Of a stretch of DNA of 64,000 nt, positions 32,029-40,189 are shown piece after piece. The DNA comes from Actinokineospora bangkokensis (GTDB taxonomy: Bacteria > Actinomycetota > Actinomycetes > Mycobacteriales > Pseudonocardiaceae). The notes below the pieces were generated by a model that searched no databases, was not told where the DNA came from, and was given only the letters and a program-made list of their open reading frames with translations. Position 1 is the first letter of the stretch. Every line of letters begins with the position of its first letter. Location of the stretch: assembly GCF_001940455.1 (NCBI RefSeq), contig NZ_MKQR01000026.1:763315-827314 (forward strand), given 5' to 3'. The translations under genes were made by a program, and so were the position numbers.

Positions 32029-33666
32029 CTAGTGCGCCCCGACCTCCCGGAGGTTCTTGTCGCCGTCGTCGGCGTGGTAGTCGTCCGGGTTGGTCTTGTC
32101 GATGCCGTTGTCGGCCTTGAGCTTGCGGGCCACGGCGGTGACGACGACCGCGACCAGCAGGTTGGCCACCAGCGCGACGATGCCGACGTAGATCTGCACC
32201 TGCGAGCCGATGAACGGCTTCCAGCCGAACAGCGACAGCTTGTCCAGCGCGAGCGCCGAGCCGCCGAAGTGCGCCTTGCCGGTGTTGGGGTTGCCGATGT
32301 TGTAGAGCAGCCACAGGCCCCACGCCATGCCCACGACCCAGCCCGCGATCAGGCCCCGCACGTGCAGCCAGCGGGTGTAGAGCGCGATGGCCACCGCGGG
32401 CAGCGTCTGCAGGATGATCACGCCGCCGATGAGCTGCAGGTCGATGGAGAACTGCGGGTCGATGAACACGATGACCAGCACCGCGCCCAGCTTGACCAGC
32501 AGCGACGCCAGCTTGGCCTGCTTGGCCTCCTGGGCGGGGGAGGCGTCCTTCTTGATGTACTCCTTGTAGATGTTGCGGGTCCACAGGTTCGCCGCGGCGA
32601 TCGACATGATCGCGGCGGGCACCAGGGCGCCGATGCCGATGGCGGCGAAGGCCACGCCCGCGAACCACGGGGAGAACTCGTTCTGGAACAGCACCGGGAT
32701 GACGGTGTTGGAGTCCGGCTTGCCGGTGGCCTGGTTGAGGATCGGCTTGAGGCCGGGGGAGGCGATCGCGACCAGGCCGAGCAGCGCGAGCAGGCCGAGC
32801 AGGAACGAGTACGCGGGCAGCGCCGACATGTTCCGCTTGATCACCGTGCGGCTCTTGGAGGCGAGCGTGCCGGTGATCGAGTGCGGGTAGAGGAACAGCG
32901 CCAGCGCCGAGCCCAGCGCCAGGGTCGCGTACTGGAGCTGGTTGTTCGGCGTCAGCAGCAGCCCGTCGGCCGGGTTGGGCGTGGCGTCGAACTTGGCCTG
33001 GGCGGAGGAGAAGATGTGCCCCCAGCCGCCGAGCTTGATGGGCAGGTAGACCACCGCGACGATGATCACCAGGTACACCAGGATGTCCTTGACGAACGCG
33101 ATCAGCGCGGGCGCGCGCAGGCCGGACTGGTAGGTGTAGAGCGCGAGCACCAGGAACGCGATGAACAGCGGCAGGTGCCCGACGATGCCCGAGCCGTTGA
33201 TGCCCATGGTGCGCAGCACGGCCTCCAGGCCCACCAGCTGCAGCGCGATGTAGGGCATGGTGGCGACGATGCCGGTGATGGCGACCAGCAGCGCCAGCAC
33301 GCTCGACCCGTAGCGACCGCGGACGAAGTCGGCCGGGGTGACGTAGCCGTGCACCCGCGACACCGACCACATGCGCAGCACGGGCAGGAAGATGATCGGG
33401 TAGAGCACCACCGTGTAGGGCAGCGCGTAGAAGCCGAGCGCGCCGGAGCTGAACATCAGCGCGGGCACGGCGACGAAGGTGTAGGCGGTGTAGATGTCAC
33501 CGCCGATGAGGAACCAGGTGACCCAGCTGCCGAACTTGCGGCCGCCGAGGCCCCACTCGTCCAGGTGGTCGAGGGTGCTGCCCGCCTTCCACTTCGCCGC
33601 GACGAAGCCGAGGACGGTCACGCCCAGGAACAGGACGGCGAAGATGACCAGCTCGGTCCACTTCAC
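32029..33666 (-). CDS. sodium:solute symporter family protein (MctP-like monocarboxylate type)
   Basis: The 545-aa protein has about 13 membrane segments and SSS-family signatures: WGLGGRKFGSWVTWFLIGGDIYTAYTFVAVPALMF near the start, RGRYGSSVLALLVAITGIVATMPYIALQLVG, and a central WFAGVAFAAIGIGALVPAAIMSIAAANLWTRNIYKEYI that carries the sodium-site helix. It resembles permeases for acetate, pyruvate or lactate in actinobacteria. GTG 33666 overlaps the DUF3311 gene stop by four bases. Substrate inferred only from family resemblance; nearby PEP carboxykinase would fit growth on such acids. Confidence 0.88.
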   Translation of the reverse strand: MKWTELVIFAVLFLGVTVLGFVAAKWKAGSTLDHLDEWGLGGRKFGSWVTWFLIGGDIYTAYTFVAVPALMFSSGALGFYALPYTVVLYPIIFLPVLRMWSVSRVHGYVTPADFVRGRYGSSVLALLVAITGIVATMPYIALQLVGLEAVLRTMGINGSGIVGHLPLFIAFLVLALYTYQSGLRAPALIAFVKDILVYLVIIVAVVYLPIKLGGWGHIFSSAQAKFDATPNPADGLLLTPNNQLQYATLALGSALALFLYPHSITGTLASKSRTVIKRNMSALPAYSFLLGLLALLGLVAIASPGLKPILNQATGKPDSNTVIPVLFQNEFSPWFAGVAFAAIGIGALVPAAIMSIAAANLWTRNIYKEYIKKDASPAQEAKQAKLASLLVKLGAVLVIVFIDPQFSIDLQLIGGVIILQTLPAVAIALYTRWLHVRGLIAGWVVGMAWGLWLLYNIGNPNTGKAHFGGSALALDKLSLFGWKPFIGSQVQIYVGIVALVANLLVAVVVTAVARKLKADNGIDKTNPDDYHADDGDKNLREVGAH

Positions 33667-33935
33667 GGCCGCACCCCCTCGTCGAGGTCGTCGACGTCGC
33701 CGGGCGCGCCGGGCGCGGTGGTCGGCTTGTCCTTGGTCATCGCGAACACCAGCGACGTGCAGATGACCCCGACGAACACGCCGAGGAACTGGAACCAGTA
33801 GAAGAACGGCATCCCGATGAGCTCGGGACCGCGGCGGTTGAACACGGGCGTGATGAGCAGGGCGAGCGGGACCAGCAGCAGCAGGTTCCACGGGCTCCAG
33901 CGCAGGCCGGAGACCGACTTCTTCGGCGGTGCCAT
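33663..33935 (-). CDS. DUF3311 small membrane protein, symporter partner
   Basis: The 90-aa protein has two membrane segments (WNLLLLVPLALLITPVFNRRGPELIGMPFFYWFQFLGVFVGVICTSLVFAMT) with the conserved 'P-F-Y' loop, then a charged tail. DUF3311 proteins are almost always encoded just before a sodium:solute symporter, as here with a four-base overlap, and are thought to be a small subunit or assembly factor. ATG 33935. Confidence 0.9.
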   Translation of the reverse strand: MAPPKKSVSGLRWSPWNLLLLVPLALLITPVFNRRGPELIGMPFFYWFQFLGVFVGVICTSLVFAMTKDKPTTAPGAPGDVDDLDEGVRP

Positions 33936-34057
33936 GGCGTGACCTCGATCATGCGGCGTAGTGGTGCCGGGAGACCCTATGACCTCCGCGCGCCGCCGTC
34001 ACCGGTCAACACCGGATCGCAACGTTCGGGGTGGTCCTGCCGCCCGCCGCGCGGCCG

Positions 34058-34208
34058 GGTCCACAGGCTGTGCACAACTCTGTCCACAGGCTGTGGACAA
34101 CCGTGGTACGCGTGTGATTTTTGGGGTTCTTGAGGGTGGAGTGACACGCCCTGAGCAGGGGATCGCTGGTCGGGGGGTTGTGCACAGCTGTGGATGGAGT
34201 TGTCCACA
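34058..34208. other. cluster of DnaA-box sequences
   Basis: Two exact actinobacterial boxes, TGTGGACAA (34092-34100) and TTGTCCACA (34200-34208), lie with four near-boxes: TGTGCACAA (34069-34077), CTGTCCACA (34080-34088), TTGTGCACA (34178-34186) and TGTGGATGG (34189-34197), plus a partial one at 34058-34066. Six in 140 bases is far above chance at this GC content. No dnaA, dnaN or AT-rich unwinding region is near, so a DnaA-titrating or regulatory site is more likely than an origin. The rest of the 333-bp gap should include the promoter of the symporter operon. Confidence 0.7.
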
Positions 34209-34217
34209 GCCCGGACG

Positions 34218-34257
34218 CGCGAAGAGGCCACCCCCGGGCGGGGGTGGCCTCTTCGCG
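34218..34257. terminator. perfect 18-bp hairpin terminator of pckG
   Basis: 34218-34235 pairs perfectly with 34240-34257 (GGGGGTGGCCTCTTCGCG) around a four-base loop, 12 bases after the pckG stop. Confidence 0.88.
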
Positions 34258-34268
34258 GTCGTGCTCGA

Positions 34269-36095
34269 TCAGCCCAGGCGCTGCTTGAGGGCCTCCAGCT
34301 CGTCGCGCAGCGGCGTCGGGAGCTTGTCGCCGATCTTGTCGAACCACTCCTCGATGAGCGGGATCTCCGCGCGCCACTCGTCGGCGTCGAACGACAGCGC
34401 CGCCTCGATGTCGGCGCGGTCGTCGTCGAGGCCGGACAGGTCGAGCTCGTCGGCGGTGGGCACCCAGCCGATCGGGGTCTCCTGCGCGGCGGCCTTGCCC
34501 TCGATGCGCTCGATGGCCCACTTCAGCACGCGGCTGTTCTCGCCGAACCCGGGCCACAGGAAGCGCTTGTCGTCGCCGCGGCGGAACCAGTTCACGTAGA
34601 AGATCTTGGGCAGCTTGGCCGCGTCGGCCCGCTTGCCGGTCTCGATCCAGTGGTTGAAGTAGTCACCGGCGTTGTAGCCGATGAACGGCAGCATCGCCAT
34701 CGGGTCGCGGCGCACCACGCCGACCGCGCCGACCGCGGCCGCGGTGGTCTCCGACGACAGCGTGGCGCCCATGAAGGTGCCGTGCTGCCAGTCGCGGGAC
34801 TCGGTGACCAGCGGGATCGTGGTGGCCCGGCGGCCGCCGAAGAAGATCGCCGAGATCGGCACGCCGTTGGGGTCGTCCCACTCGGCGGCCTTGGTGTCGC
34901 ACTGGTCGATCGGGGTGCAGTAGCGCGAGTTCGGGTGCGCGGCCTTCTCGGTGGACTCGGGGGTCCAGTCGGCCTTCTTCCACGAGGTCAGGTGCGCGGG
35001 CGGCTGCTCGGTCATGCCCTCCCACCACACGTCGCCGTCGTCGGTGAGCGCCACGTTGGTGAAGAGCGAGTTGCCCTTCTCGATGGTGCGCATCGCGTTG
35101 GGGTTGGTGTGGTAGTCGGTGCCGGGGGCGACGCCGAAGAAGCCGTTCTCCGGGTTCACCGCGTAGAGGCGGCCGTCCTCGCCGAAGCGCATCCAGGCGA
35201 TGTCGTCGCCGATGGTCTCGACCTTCCAGCCCGGGATGGTCGGCTCCAGCATGGCCAGGTTGGTCTTGCCGCAGGCGCTGGGGAACGCGGCGGCGACGTA
35301 GTAGACCTTGTCCTCGGGCGAGGTGAGCTTGAGGATCAGCATGTGCTCGGCCAGCCAGCCCTCGTCGCGGCCGATCACCGAGGCGATGCGCAGCGAGTAG
35401 CACTTCTTGCCCAGCAGCGCGTTGCCGCCGTAGCCGGAGCCGTAGCTCCAGATCAGCCGCTCCTCCGGGAAGTGCACGATGTACTTGGTGTCGCTGCACG
35501 GCCAGGCCACGTCCTGCTGGCCCTTCTCCAGCGGCGCGCCGATCGAGTGCAGGGCGGGCACGAAGTCGGCCTCGGTGCCGTCCTCGGCCACGAAGCGCTC
35601 CAGGGCCTGGGTGCCCATCCTGGTCATGATCCGCATCGAGGCCACGACGTACTCGGAGTCGGTGATCTCCACGCCGAGCATGGGCTTGTCGGCGTTGAGC
35701 GGGCCCATGCAGAACGGGATGACGTACATGGTCCGACCGCGCATGCAGCCGCGGTACAGCTCGGTCATGATGGCCTTCATCTCGGCCGGGTCCATCCAGT
35801 TGTTGGTGGGACCGGCGTCGGCCTCGTCGACCGAGCAGATGAAGGTGCGCTCCTCGACGCGCGCGACGTCGTTGGGGTCGGAGGCGGCGTAGAACGAGTT
35901 CGGCTTCTTGGCCAGGCGGGTGAACGTCCCCGCCTCGACCAGCTTGTCGGTGACGCGGGTCCACTCCTGCTCGGACCCGTCCACCCACACCACCGCGTCC
36001 GGAGCCGTCAGCTCGGCGACCTCGCGCACCCAGGACAGGAGCCGCTTGTGCGTGGTGGGTGCCTGGTCGACACCGGGGATGGTCACTGCCGTCAT
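34269..36095 (-). CDS. pckG: phosphoenolpyruvate carboxykinase (GTP)
   Basis: The 608-aa protein has the length of GTP-dependent PEPCK and its motifs: [11 protein letters not shown] (about 271-281; P-loop with the active-site Cys), the Mn-binding region, [17 protein letters not shown], and '[18 protein letters not shown]' that binds the guanine base. It makes PEP from oxaloacetate, the first committed step of gluconeogenesis, in the cytoplasm. ATG 36095. Single-gene unit with a very strong terminator. Confidence 0.96.
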   Translation of the reverse strand: MTAVTIPGVDQAPTTHKRLLSWVREVAELTAPDAVVWVDGSEQEWTRVTDKLVEAGTFTRLAKKPNSFYAASDPNDVARVEERTFICSVDEADAGPTNNWMDPAEMKAIMTELYRGCMRGRTMYVIPFCMGPLNADKPMLGVEITDSEYVVASMRIMTRMGTQALERFVAEDGTEADFVPALHSIGAPLEKGQQDVAWPCSDTKYIVHFPEERLIWSYGSGYGGNALLGKKCYSLRIASVIGRDEGWLAEHMLILKLTSPEDKVYYVAAAFPSACGKTNLAMLEPTIPGWKVETIGDDIAWMRFGEDGRLYAVNPENGFFGVAPGTDYHTNPNAMRTIEKGNSLFTNVALTDDGDVWWEGMTEQPPAHLTSWKKADWTPESTEKAAHPNSRYCTPIDQCDTKAAEWDDPNGVPISAIFFGGRRATTIPLVTESRDWQHGTFMGATLSSETTAAAVGAVGVVRRDPMAMLPFIGYNAGDYFNHWIETGKRADAAKLPKIFYVNWFRRGDDKRFLWPGFGENSRVLKWAIERIEGKAAAQETPIGWVPTADELDLSGLDDDRADIEAALSFDADEWRAEIPLIEEWFDKIGDKLPTPLRDELEALKQRLG

Positions 36096-36888
36096 CTCGC
36101 CTCGTCTCCTGACTGAACGCCGAAATGCCGATCAGGACGCCGCTGCTCCTGACCGGGACGCCGGCGTCCTCATCGATTGGGCTCGGCGCCCGCCCCATCG
36201 GGGAGCGGGTGCTGGCCGTGAAGGGAATGCACCGAGGTTAGCGAAGTGACGCGCAGGTAACCGATGTCTGACCTGTCGGCTCTCTCACAAGACCGATCAG
36301 GGAATCGATTCAGAACTCGAATGCTGCGCCTATTCCAGGCTTCCGACGTCCGTTTACCGGACAGTCACATGGATCACGTGAGGTCCACCACTGAGTCTTT
36401 GTCGATCTTGTACCGCACCCTCACCGGCCCCTCTTGCAGGGCGCTTGCCGCAGTTGCCGGGCCCGCGCGCGGTCGCGCGCCGAACTGGTCCGCGCCCGTC
36501 CGCCGATCACCGACGACGGCGGTGCGTCTTCCGTCACCCCCGACCGCGAATTCCGCATTGGTATGACCAATTACCGACGCCCAGGAATCCCGCCCGTAAT
36601 GTCCCCGTCGAGGTTGTGGACAACTCGTCGCACTCGCCGCGTCGCTGTCAGTCCGCTCTGGAAGGGTGGAAATCGGGGGTCCCCGGGGGGCTGTGGATGG
36701 CCGCTTGCGGGGGCGGAGCCGCGGGGTGAGCCTGGGGGGTTCGGCTGCGCAGCGGGGCGGGTGGGGGTGGACGCAGACCGGGCCCCCGGCTGGTGCCGGG
36801 GGCCCGGTGGCTGCGTGACCGCGTGGTGCCGGTCGTGCTCTTCTGCTGGTCCTGCTGTGGTGCCGGTCGTGCTGGTGGAGCGGGGCCG
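36096..36888. other. 793-bp intergenic region
   Basis: It contains the pckG promoter region, an AT-richer stretch at about 36260-36420 without a credible gene, an exact DnaA box TGTGGACAA at 36615-36623 and a terminator at 36777-36808. Reading frames here are short and compositionally poor. Confidence 0.5.
36777..36808. terminator. hairpin terminator of the acidic repeat protein gene
   Basis: ACCGGGCCCCCGGC pairs perfectly with GCCGGGGGCCCGGT around TGGT, 80 bases after the stop of the minus-strand gene at 36889. Confidence 0.78.
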
Positions 36889-37689
36889 TCAGGCCTCGGA
36901 CCAGGCGGCGTCGGAGCCGGTGGTGGCGCCCGCGGAGGAACCGGCGGCGCCCGCGGCGCTCGACGAGTCGGTGGCGGGGGTGCTGGAGGAGTCCGAGCCC
37001 GCCGAGCCGCCGTCGGCCTCGTAGCTGCCGTCGGCGTTGATGTGGCCGGTCTCGACGGTGGTCCACTCGTCGTCGCCGGTGTGGGCGGCGACGGTGACGT
37101 CGCCGTCGGCCTCGATGACGACGGCCTGGTCGGCCTGGCCGTCGCCGTCGGTGTCGGTGAAGGCGTAGGTGCTGCCCTGCTCGTCGGTGACGACGGCGGT
37201 GTCGTTGCGGCCGTCGCCGTCGGCGTCGTACTGGGCCTCGCCCGCGGTCACGTCGCCGTCGGGGGTGTCGACGACGATCTGGTCGCCGGAGCCGGTGGAG
37301 CCGGTGTCGGAGGCGTCCGTGGTGTCGGACCCGGTGTCGGCGCCGGTGCCCGAGCCGTCGGCGCCGTCGCCGCCGGGGGCGGTCACCGAGCCGGGGTCGG
37401 CCTCGGTCCACTCACCGGTGGCCTCGTCGTACTCGGCGGCGGCGGTGACGTTGCCCTGCTCGTCGAGCTGCACGACGGTGTCGGCCTGGCCGTCGCCGTC
37501 GGAGTCGGAGAACGCCATGTAGCCGTCCTCGGTCTGCACCACCGCGGCGTCGTTGTCGCCGTCCTGGTCGTAGTCGTAGTTCTCGGTGACCTCGTACTCC
37601 TGGCCGTCGACCTCGACGGTGAGGGTGTCGTGGCCGTGGTCGTCTGCGGTGGTGTCGGTGGCGTCCGCGCCGGTCTCGTCCACGTACAT
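36889..37689 (-). CDS. acidic DxDxDG-repeat protein (DUF6802-like)
   Basis: The 266-aa product is very acidic. It has two duplicated halves, each with a DGQ/DGD strand, a DxDxDG calcium-loop (DYDQDGDND; DSDGDGQAD; DADGDGRND; DTDGDGQAD) followed by AVV or TVV and an FxDxDGDGxAD block, then a Ser/Ala/Gly-rich tail. This looks like thrombospondin-3/EF-hand-type calcium loops and resembles actinobacterial DUF6802 proteins. No signal peptide is seen, so it may be intracellular or exported by another route. ATG 37689, with gggagag upstream, is preferred over the long upstream extension. Function unknown. Confidence 0.8.
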   Translation of the reverse strand: MYVDETGADATDTTADDHGHDTLTVEVDGQEYEVTENYDYDQDGDNDAAVVQTEDGYMAFSDSDGDGQADTVVQLDEQGNVTAAAEYDEATGEWTEADPGSVTAPGGDGADGSGTGADTGSDTTDASDTGSTGSGDQIVVDTPDGDVTAGEAQYDADGDGRNDTAVVTDEQGSTYAFTDTDGDGQADQAVVIEADGDVTVAAHTGDDEWTTVETGHINADGSYEADGGSAGSDSSSTPATDSSSAAGAAGSSAGATTGSDAAWSEA

Positions 37690-37807
37690 GGGGCTCTCCC
37701 TGCTCCGTCCCCTGCGGGGGTGCTGTTCACTGTCCGGTTGTGGGTATGACTCTCGATTCGCCCACCCGGTTCCCGGCGTTACGGCGGATCCGGTACCGCC
37801 TACCAGG

Positions 37808-39643
37808 TTATTTCTTGTCCCGAACAGTGCGGATCCCGGCGAGCAGCTTCTCCGCGCGCTCACGCCCGGTCACGACCTCGCCCAGCCTCTTGTTCACCGC
37901 GACCGTCCGCTTCTGCCGCTCGGTCACGTCCAGCCGCAGCGCCTTGTCCACCTCGCGCAGCTGCTCCTCGATGCCCTGGATGCGCTTGCCCAGCGCCTCG
38001 TCCAGGGCCAGCGACAGCTGCGACTCCGCGTCGATGAGCTGCTCGGTGACCAGCTGGTCCAACGTGGACCGGGTGTCGGCGATCGACTCGTTGAGCCAGG
38101 TCTTCATGTGCTGCTTGTCCGCGGTGTGCTTGCGGGTGCGGGCGATCCACCACCCCGCGCCCAGGCCGATGATCACCGTGGGCACCAGCAGGATCGGCGC
38201 GGCGACCGCGCCCGCCAGCGGCAGCACGGCCATCTTGCCCGCACCGATGCCGCTGACCCCGCCCATGAACACCAGCAGCTTGTCCTCGGCCGTCGGCGCC
38301 CGCTTCTCCGCGCCGCGCACGATGACCTGCGGGCCGCCGGTGCGGGCGAACTGCGACCGGATGACGGCCAGCTCCTCGGCGGAGAACAGCTCCGCGAGCA
38401 CGGTGTCGGCCACCTGGTTGAGCCGGGTGCCCACCCGCTCGCTGAGCCTGCCGGTGACGACCTGCATGGCGGTGTCGACGTGCGCGGGCAGCAGCTTGAG
38501 CTGGTCGCGGTCGGCGTTGTCGATGGCCTGGCGGAACCAGGACTGGAGGTCGCGCATCTCCCTGGCGACCTCGTGGGCGTTGTCCAGCCGGGCCCGCTGC
38601 ACCTCGCTGCGCAGCCGCACCTGCCAGCCGCGGGTGGAGGAGCGGCGCTCGGCGGTGAGCTCGTCCTTGCGCCTGCGCAGCGCCTCGGCCTCGTCCTCGC
38701 CGGTGGTCAGCGCGCGCTTCTCGTTCTCCAGGTTGACCTGGAGCTCGCCCAGCGCCGTCGACAGCGCGCGCAGGGTGTTGGCCTCCGAGAGCATCACCGA
38801 CCGGCCCACCAGCAGCGACTCCAGCGAGGCCAGCAGCTCCGGCACCCCGGAGCGCTCGCGCAGCATCTCGGCGGCCTCAGCGCTGGGCGCCTTGGCCGCC
38901 AGGTCGTGCATGCGGGAGGACACCGGGTGGAACACCGCGTCCTTGAACCGGGGCGCGTGCTCGGCCAGCAGCGCCTGGTTGGCCTCCAGCACCTGCCGCC
39001 AGCCGCGGTAGGCGTCCACCTTGGACAGCGCGAACACCACCGTCTCCACCCGGTCGCCCACCCCCGCCAGGAAGTTCAGCTCGCCCTGGGTGAACGGGGC
39101 GGAGGCGTCCACGACGAACAGCAGCGCGGTGGCGGTGGCGGCGGCCTCGACCGCCAGCTCGCCGTGCACCGAGTCCAGGCCGCCGACGCCCGGGGTGTCG
39201 ACGACGACGAGCTTCTGCAGCAGCGGGGCGGGCCCGTCGACCTCGACGTAGCGCGGCGGCAGCTCGCCGTCGGGCAGCTCGTGGGCGGCCGACACCCAGT
39301 TGACGAGCTGGTCGAGCGGCACGGGAACCGGGGCGAGCTGGCCGGGGTAGCAGGCGCGGGCCTGCCACTGCTCGGCAGGCCCGAACACCAGGTAGGTGGC
39401 CGTGGCGACGTCGGCGTCCACAGGGGACAGCCCCGGGGTGTCGACCATGGCGTTGACCAGCGAGCTCTTGCCCCGGTTGGTCTCCCCGACGACCACCACC
39501 GAGGGCAGCTTGCGGCGCTTGGCGCGCTGCTCCTCGACCCACCGGGCGGCCTCGGGGGCGGACTCGCGCAGCAGGGCGAGCAGCTGCTCGCGGGCCTGGG
39601 CGACCTGCTTGGGCAGCGGCAGCGGCGTGGCCTGGGCGGTCAC
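37808..39643 (-). CDS. dynamin-like GTPase, IniA/DynA type, with membrane segments
   Basis: The 611-aa protein has the P-loop GETNRGKSS (53-61), switch I Thr region (ATATYLVFG), DTPGVGGLDS (about 140) and the specificity motif LSKVDAY (about 210). A long coiled helical stalk follows, with a hydrophobic pair at about 464-498 (MAVLPLAGAVAAPILLVPTVIIGLGAGWWI) that would anchor or wrap the membrane. Bacterial dynamins remodel membranes; mycobacterial IniA and streptomycete DynA/DynB are family members. It overlaps the GrpE-like gene by four bases and lies last in the three-gene operon. Confidence 0.88.
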   Translation of the reverse strand: MTAQATPLPLPKQVAQAREQLLALLRESAPEAARWVEEQRAKRRKLPSVVVVGETNRGKSSLVNAMVDTPGLSPVDADVATATYLVFGPAEQWQARACYPGQLAPVPVPLDQLVNWVSAAHELPDGELPPRYVEVDGPAPLLQKLVVVDTPGVGGLDSVHGELAVEAAATATALLFVVDASAPFTQGELNFLAGVGDRVETVVFALSKVDAYRGWRQVLEANQALLAEHAPRFKDAVFHPVSSRMHDLAAKAPSAEAAEMLRERSGVPELLASLESLLVGRSVMLSEANTLRALSTALGELQVNLENEKRALTTGEDEAEALRRRKDELTAERRSSTRGWQVRLRSEVQRARLDNAHEVAREMRDLQSWFRQAIDNADRDQLKLLPAHVDTAMQVVTGRLSERVGTRLNQVADTVLAELFSAEELAVIRSQFARTGGPQVIVRGAEKRAPTAEDKLLVFMGGVSGIGAGKMAVLPLAGAVAAPILLVPTVIIGLGAGWWIARTRKHTADKQHMKTWLNESIADTRSTLDQLVTEQLIDAESQLSLALDEALGKRIQGIEEQLREVDKALRLDVTERQKRTVAVNKRLGEVVTGRERAEKLLAGIRTVRDKK

Positions 39644-40188
39644 GCGGTGGCCGCCGTGCTCCGGTAGACGGTGACGATCGGGGCGCGCAGCACCTGGCCG
39701 CGGTCGGCGAACCCGACGACCTCGGTCTCGGCGACGGTGCCGTCCAGGGCCTCGTCGCCGGTCTCCACGGTGCCGCCCGCCTCGTGCACCGCGGGGTCGA
39801 AGTCCTGCCCGTCCGGGCGCAGCGCGGTGACCCCCACCTCGGCCAGGCCGGACTCGATCCGCTCGGCGACCCCGGAGCTGCGGGCCCGGTCGTGGGCGTA
39901 GAGGGCGAGCTGGACCAGCGCCCGCCGCTCCTCCAGCGCCTGGTCGTAGACCTCGGGGGCGATGCTCACCAGGGCGGGCTCCAGTCGGAAGTCGTCCTCC
40001 AGCTCCGGTTCGGGCTGGGCGGGCGGCGGCTCGGCGCCGGGCAGCGAGAGCTTGGGCAGCGTCGGCAGCGGGCCCGGCGGCGGCGGCTGCGGTCGCTCGC
40101 CCGCGCGGTCGGCGTCCGCGATGACCTGGGCGCGCACCTCGACGGTGTCGCCGTCGGCGTCCTTGCGCCGGTGGAACCAGGAAGCCAT
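39640..40188 (-). CDS. GrpE-like protein between two dynamin genes
   Basis: The 182-aa protein starts with a basic, Pro-rich region and carries a C-terminal GrpE-like part: helical ALEERRALVQLALYAHDRARSS, then VHEAGGTVETGDEALDGTVAETEVVGFADRGQVLRAPIVTVYR, matching the beta-domain of GrpE nucleotide-exchange factors (typical ending 'G---G-vLR-A-V-V'). GrpE normally works with DnaK, but no Hsp70 gene is in this cluster. It may exchange nucleotides on another Hsp70 or on the GTPases; this is inference. ATG 40188, one base before the upstream GTPase stop. Confidence 0.75.
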   Translation of the reverse strand: MASWFHRRKDADGDTVEVRAQVIADADRAGERPQPPPPGPLPTLPKLSLPGAEPPPAQPEPELEDDFRLEPALVSIAPEVYDQALEERRALVQLALYAHDRARSSGVAERIESGLAEVGVTALRPDGQDFDPAVHEAGGTVETGDEALDGTVAETEVVGFADRGQVLRAPIVTVYRSTAATA

Positions 40189-40189
40189 C

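Noticed and set aside
32032-33801. 589-codon plus-strand frame
   Set aside because: Antisense to the symporter, whose membrane topology and motifs are clear.
34058-34208. Chromosomal replication origin
   Set aside because: DnaA boxes are present, but dnaA, dnaN, gyrB/recF and an AT-rich unwinding stretch are not; too few boxes for an actinomycete oriC.
36374-36600. Short minus-strand frame ending VRYKIDKDSVVDLT
   Set aside because: Ending has plausible codon use, but there is no credible start, ribosome site or domain; perhaps a relic.
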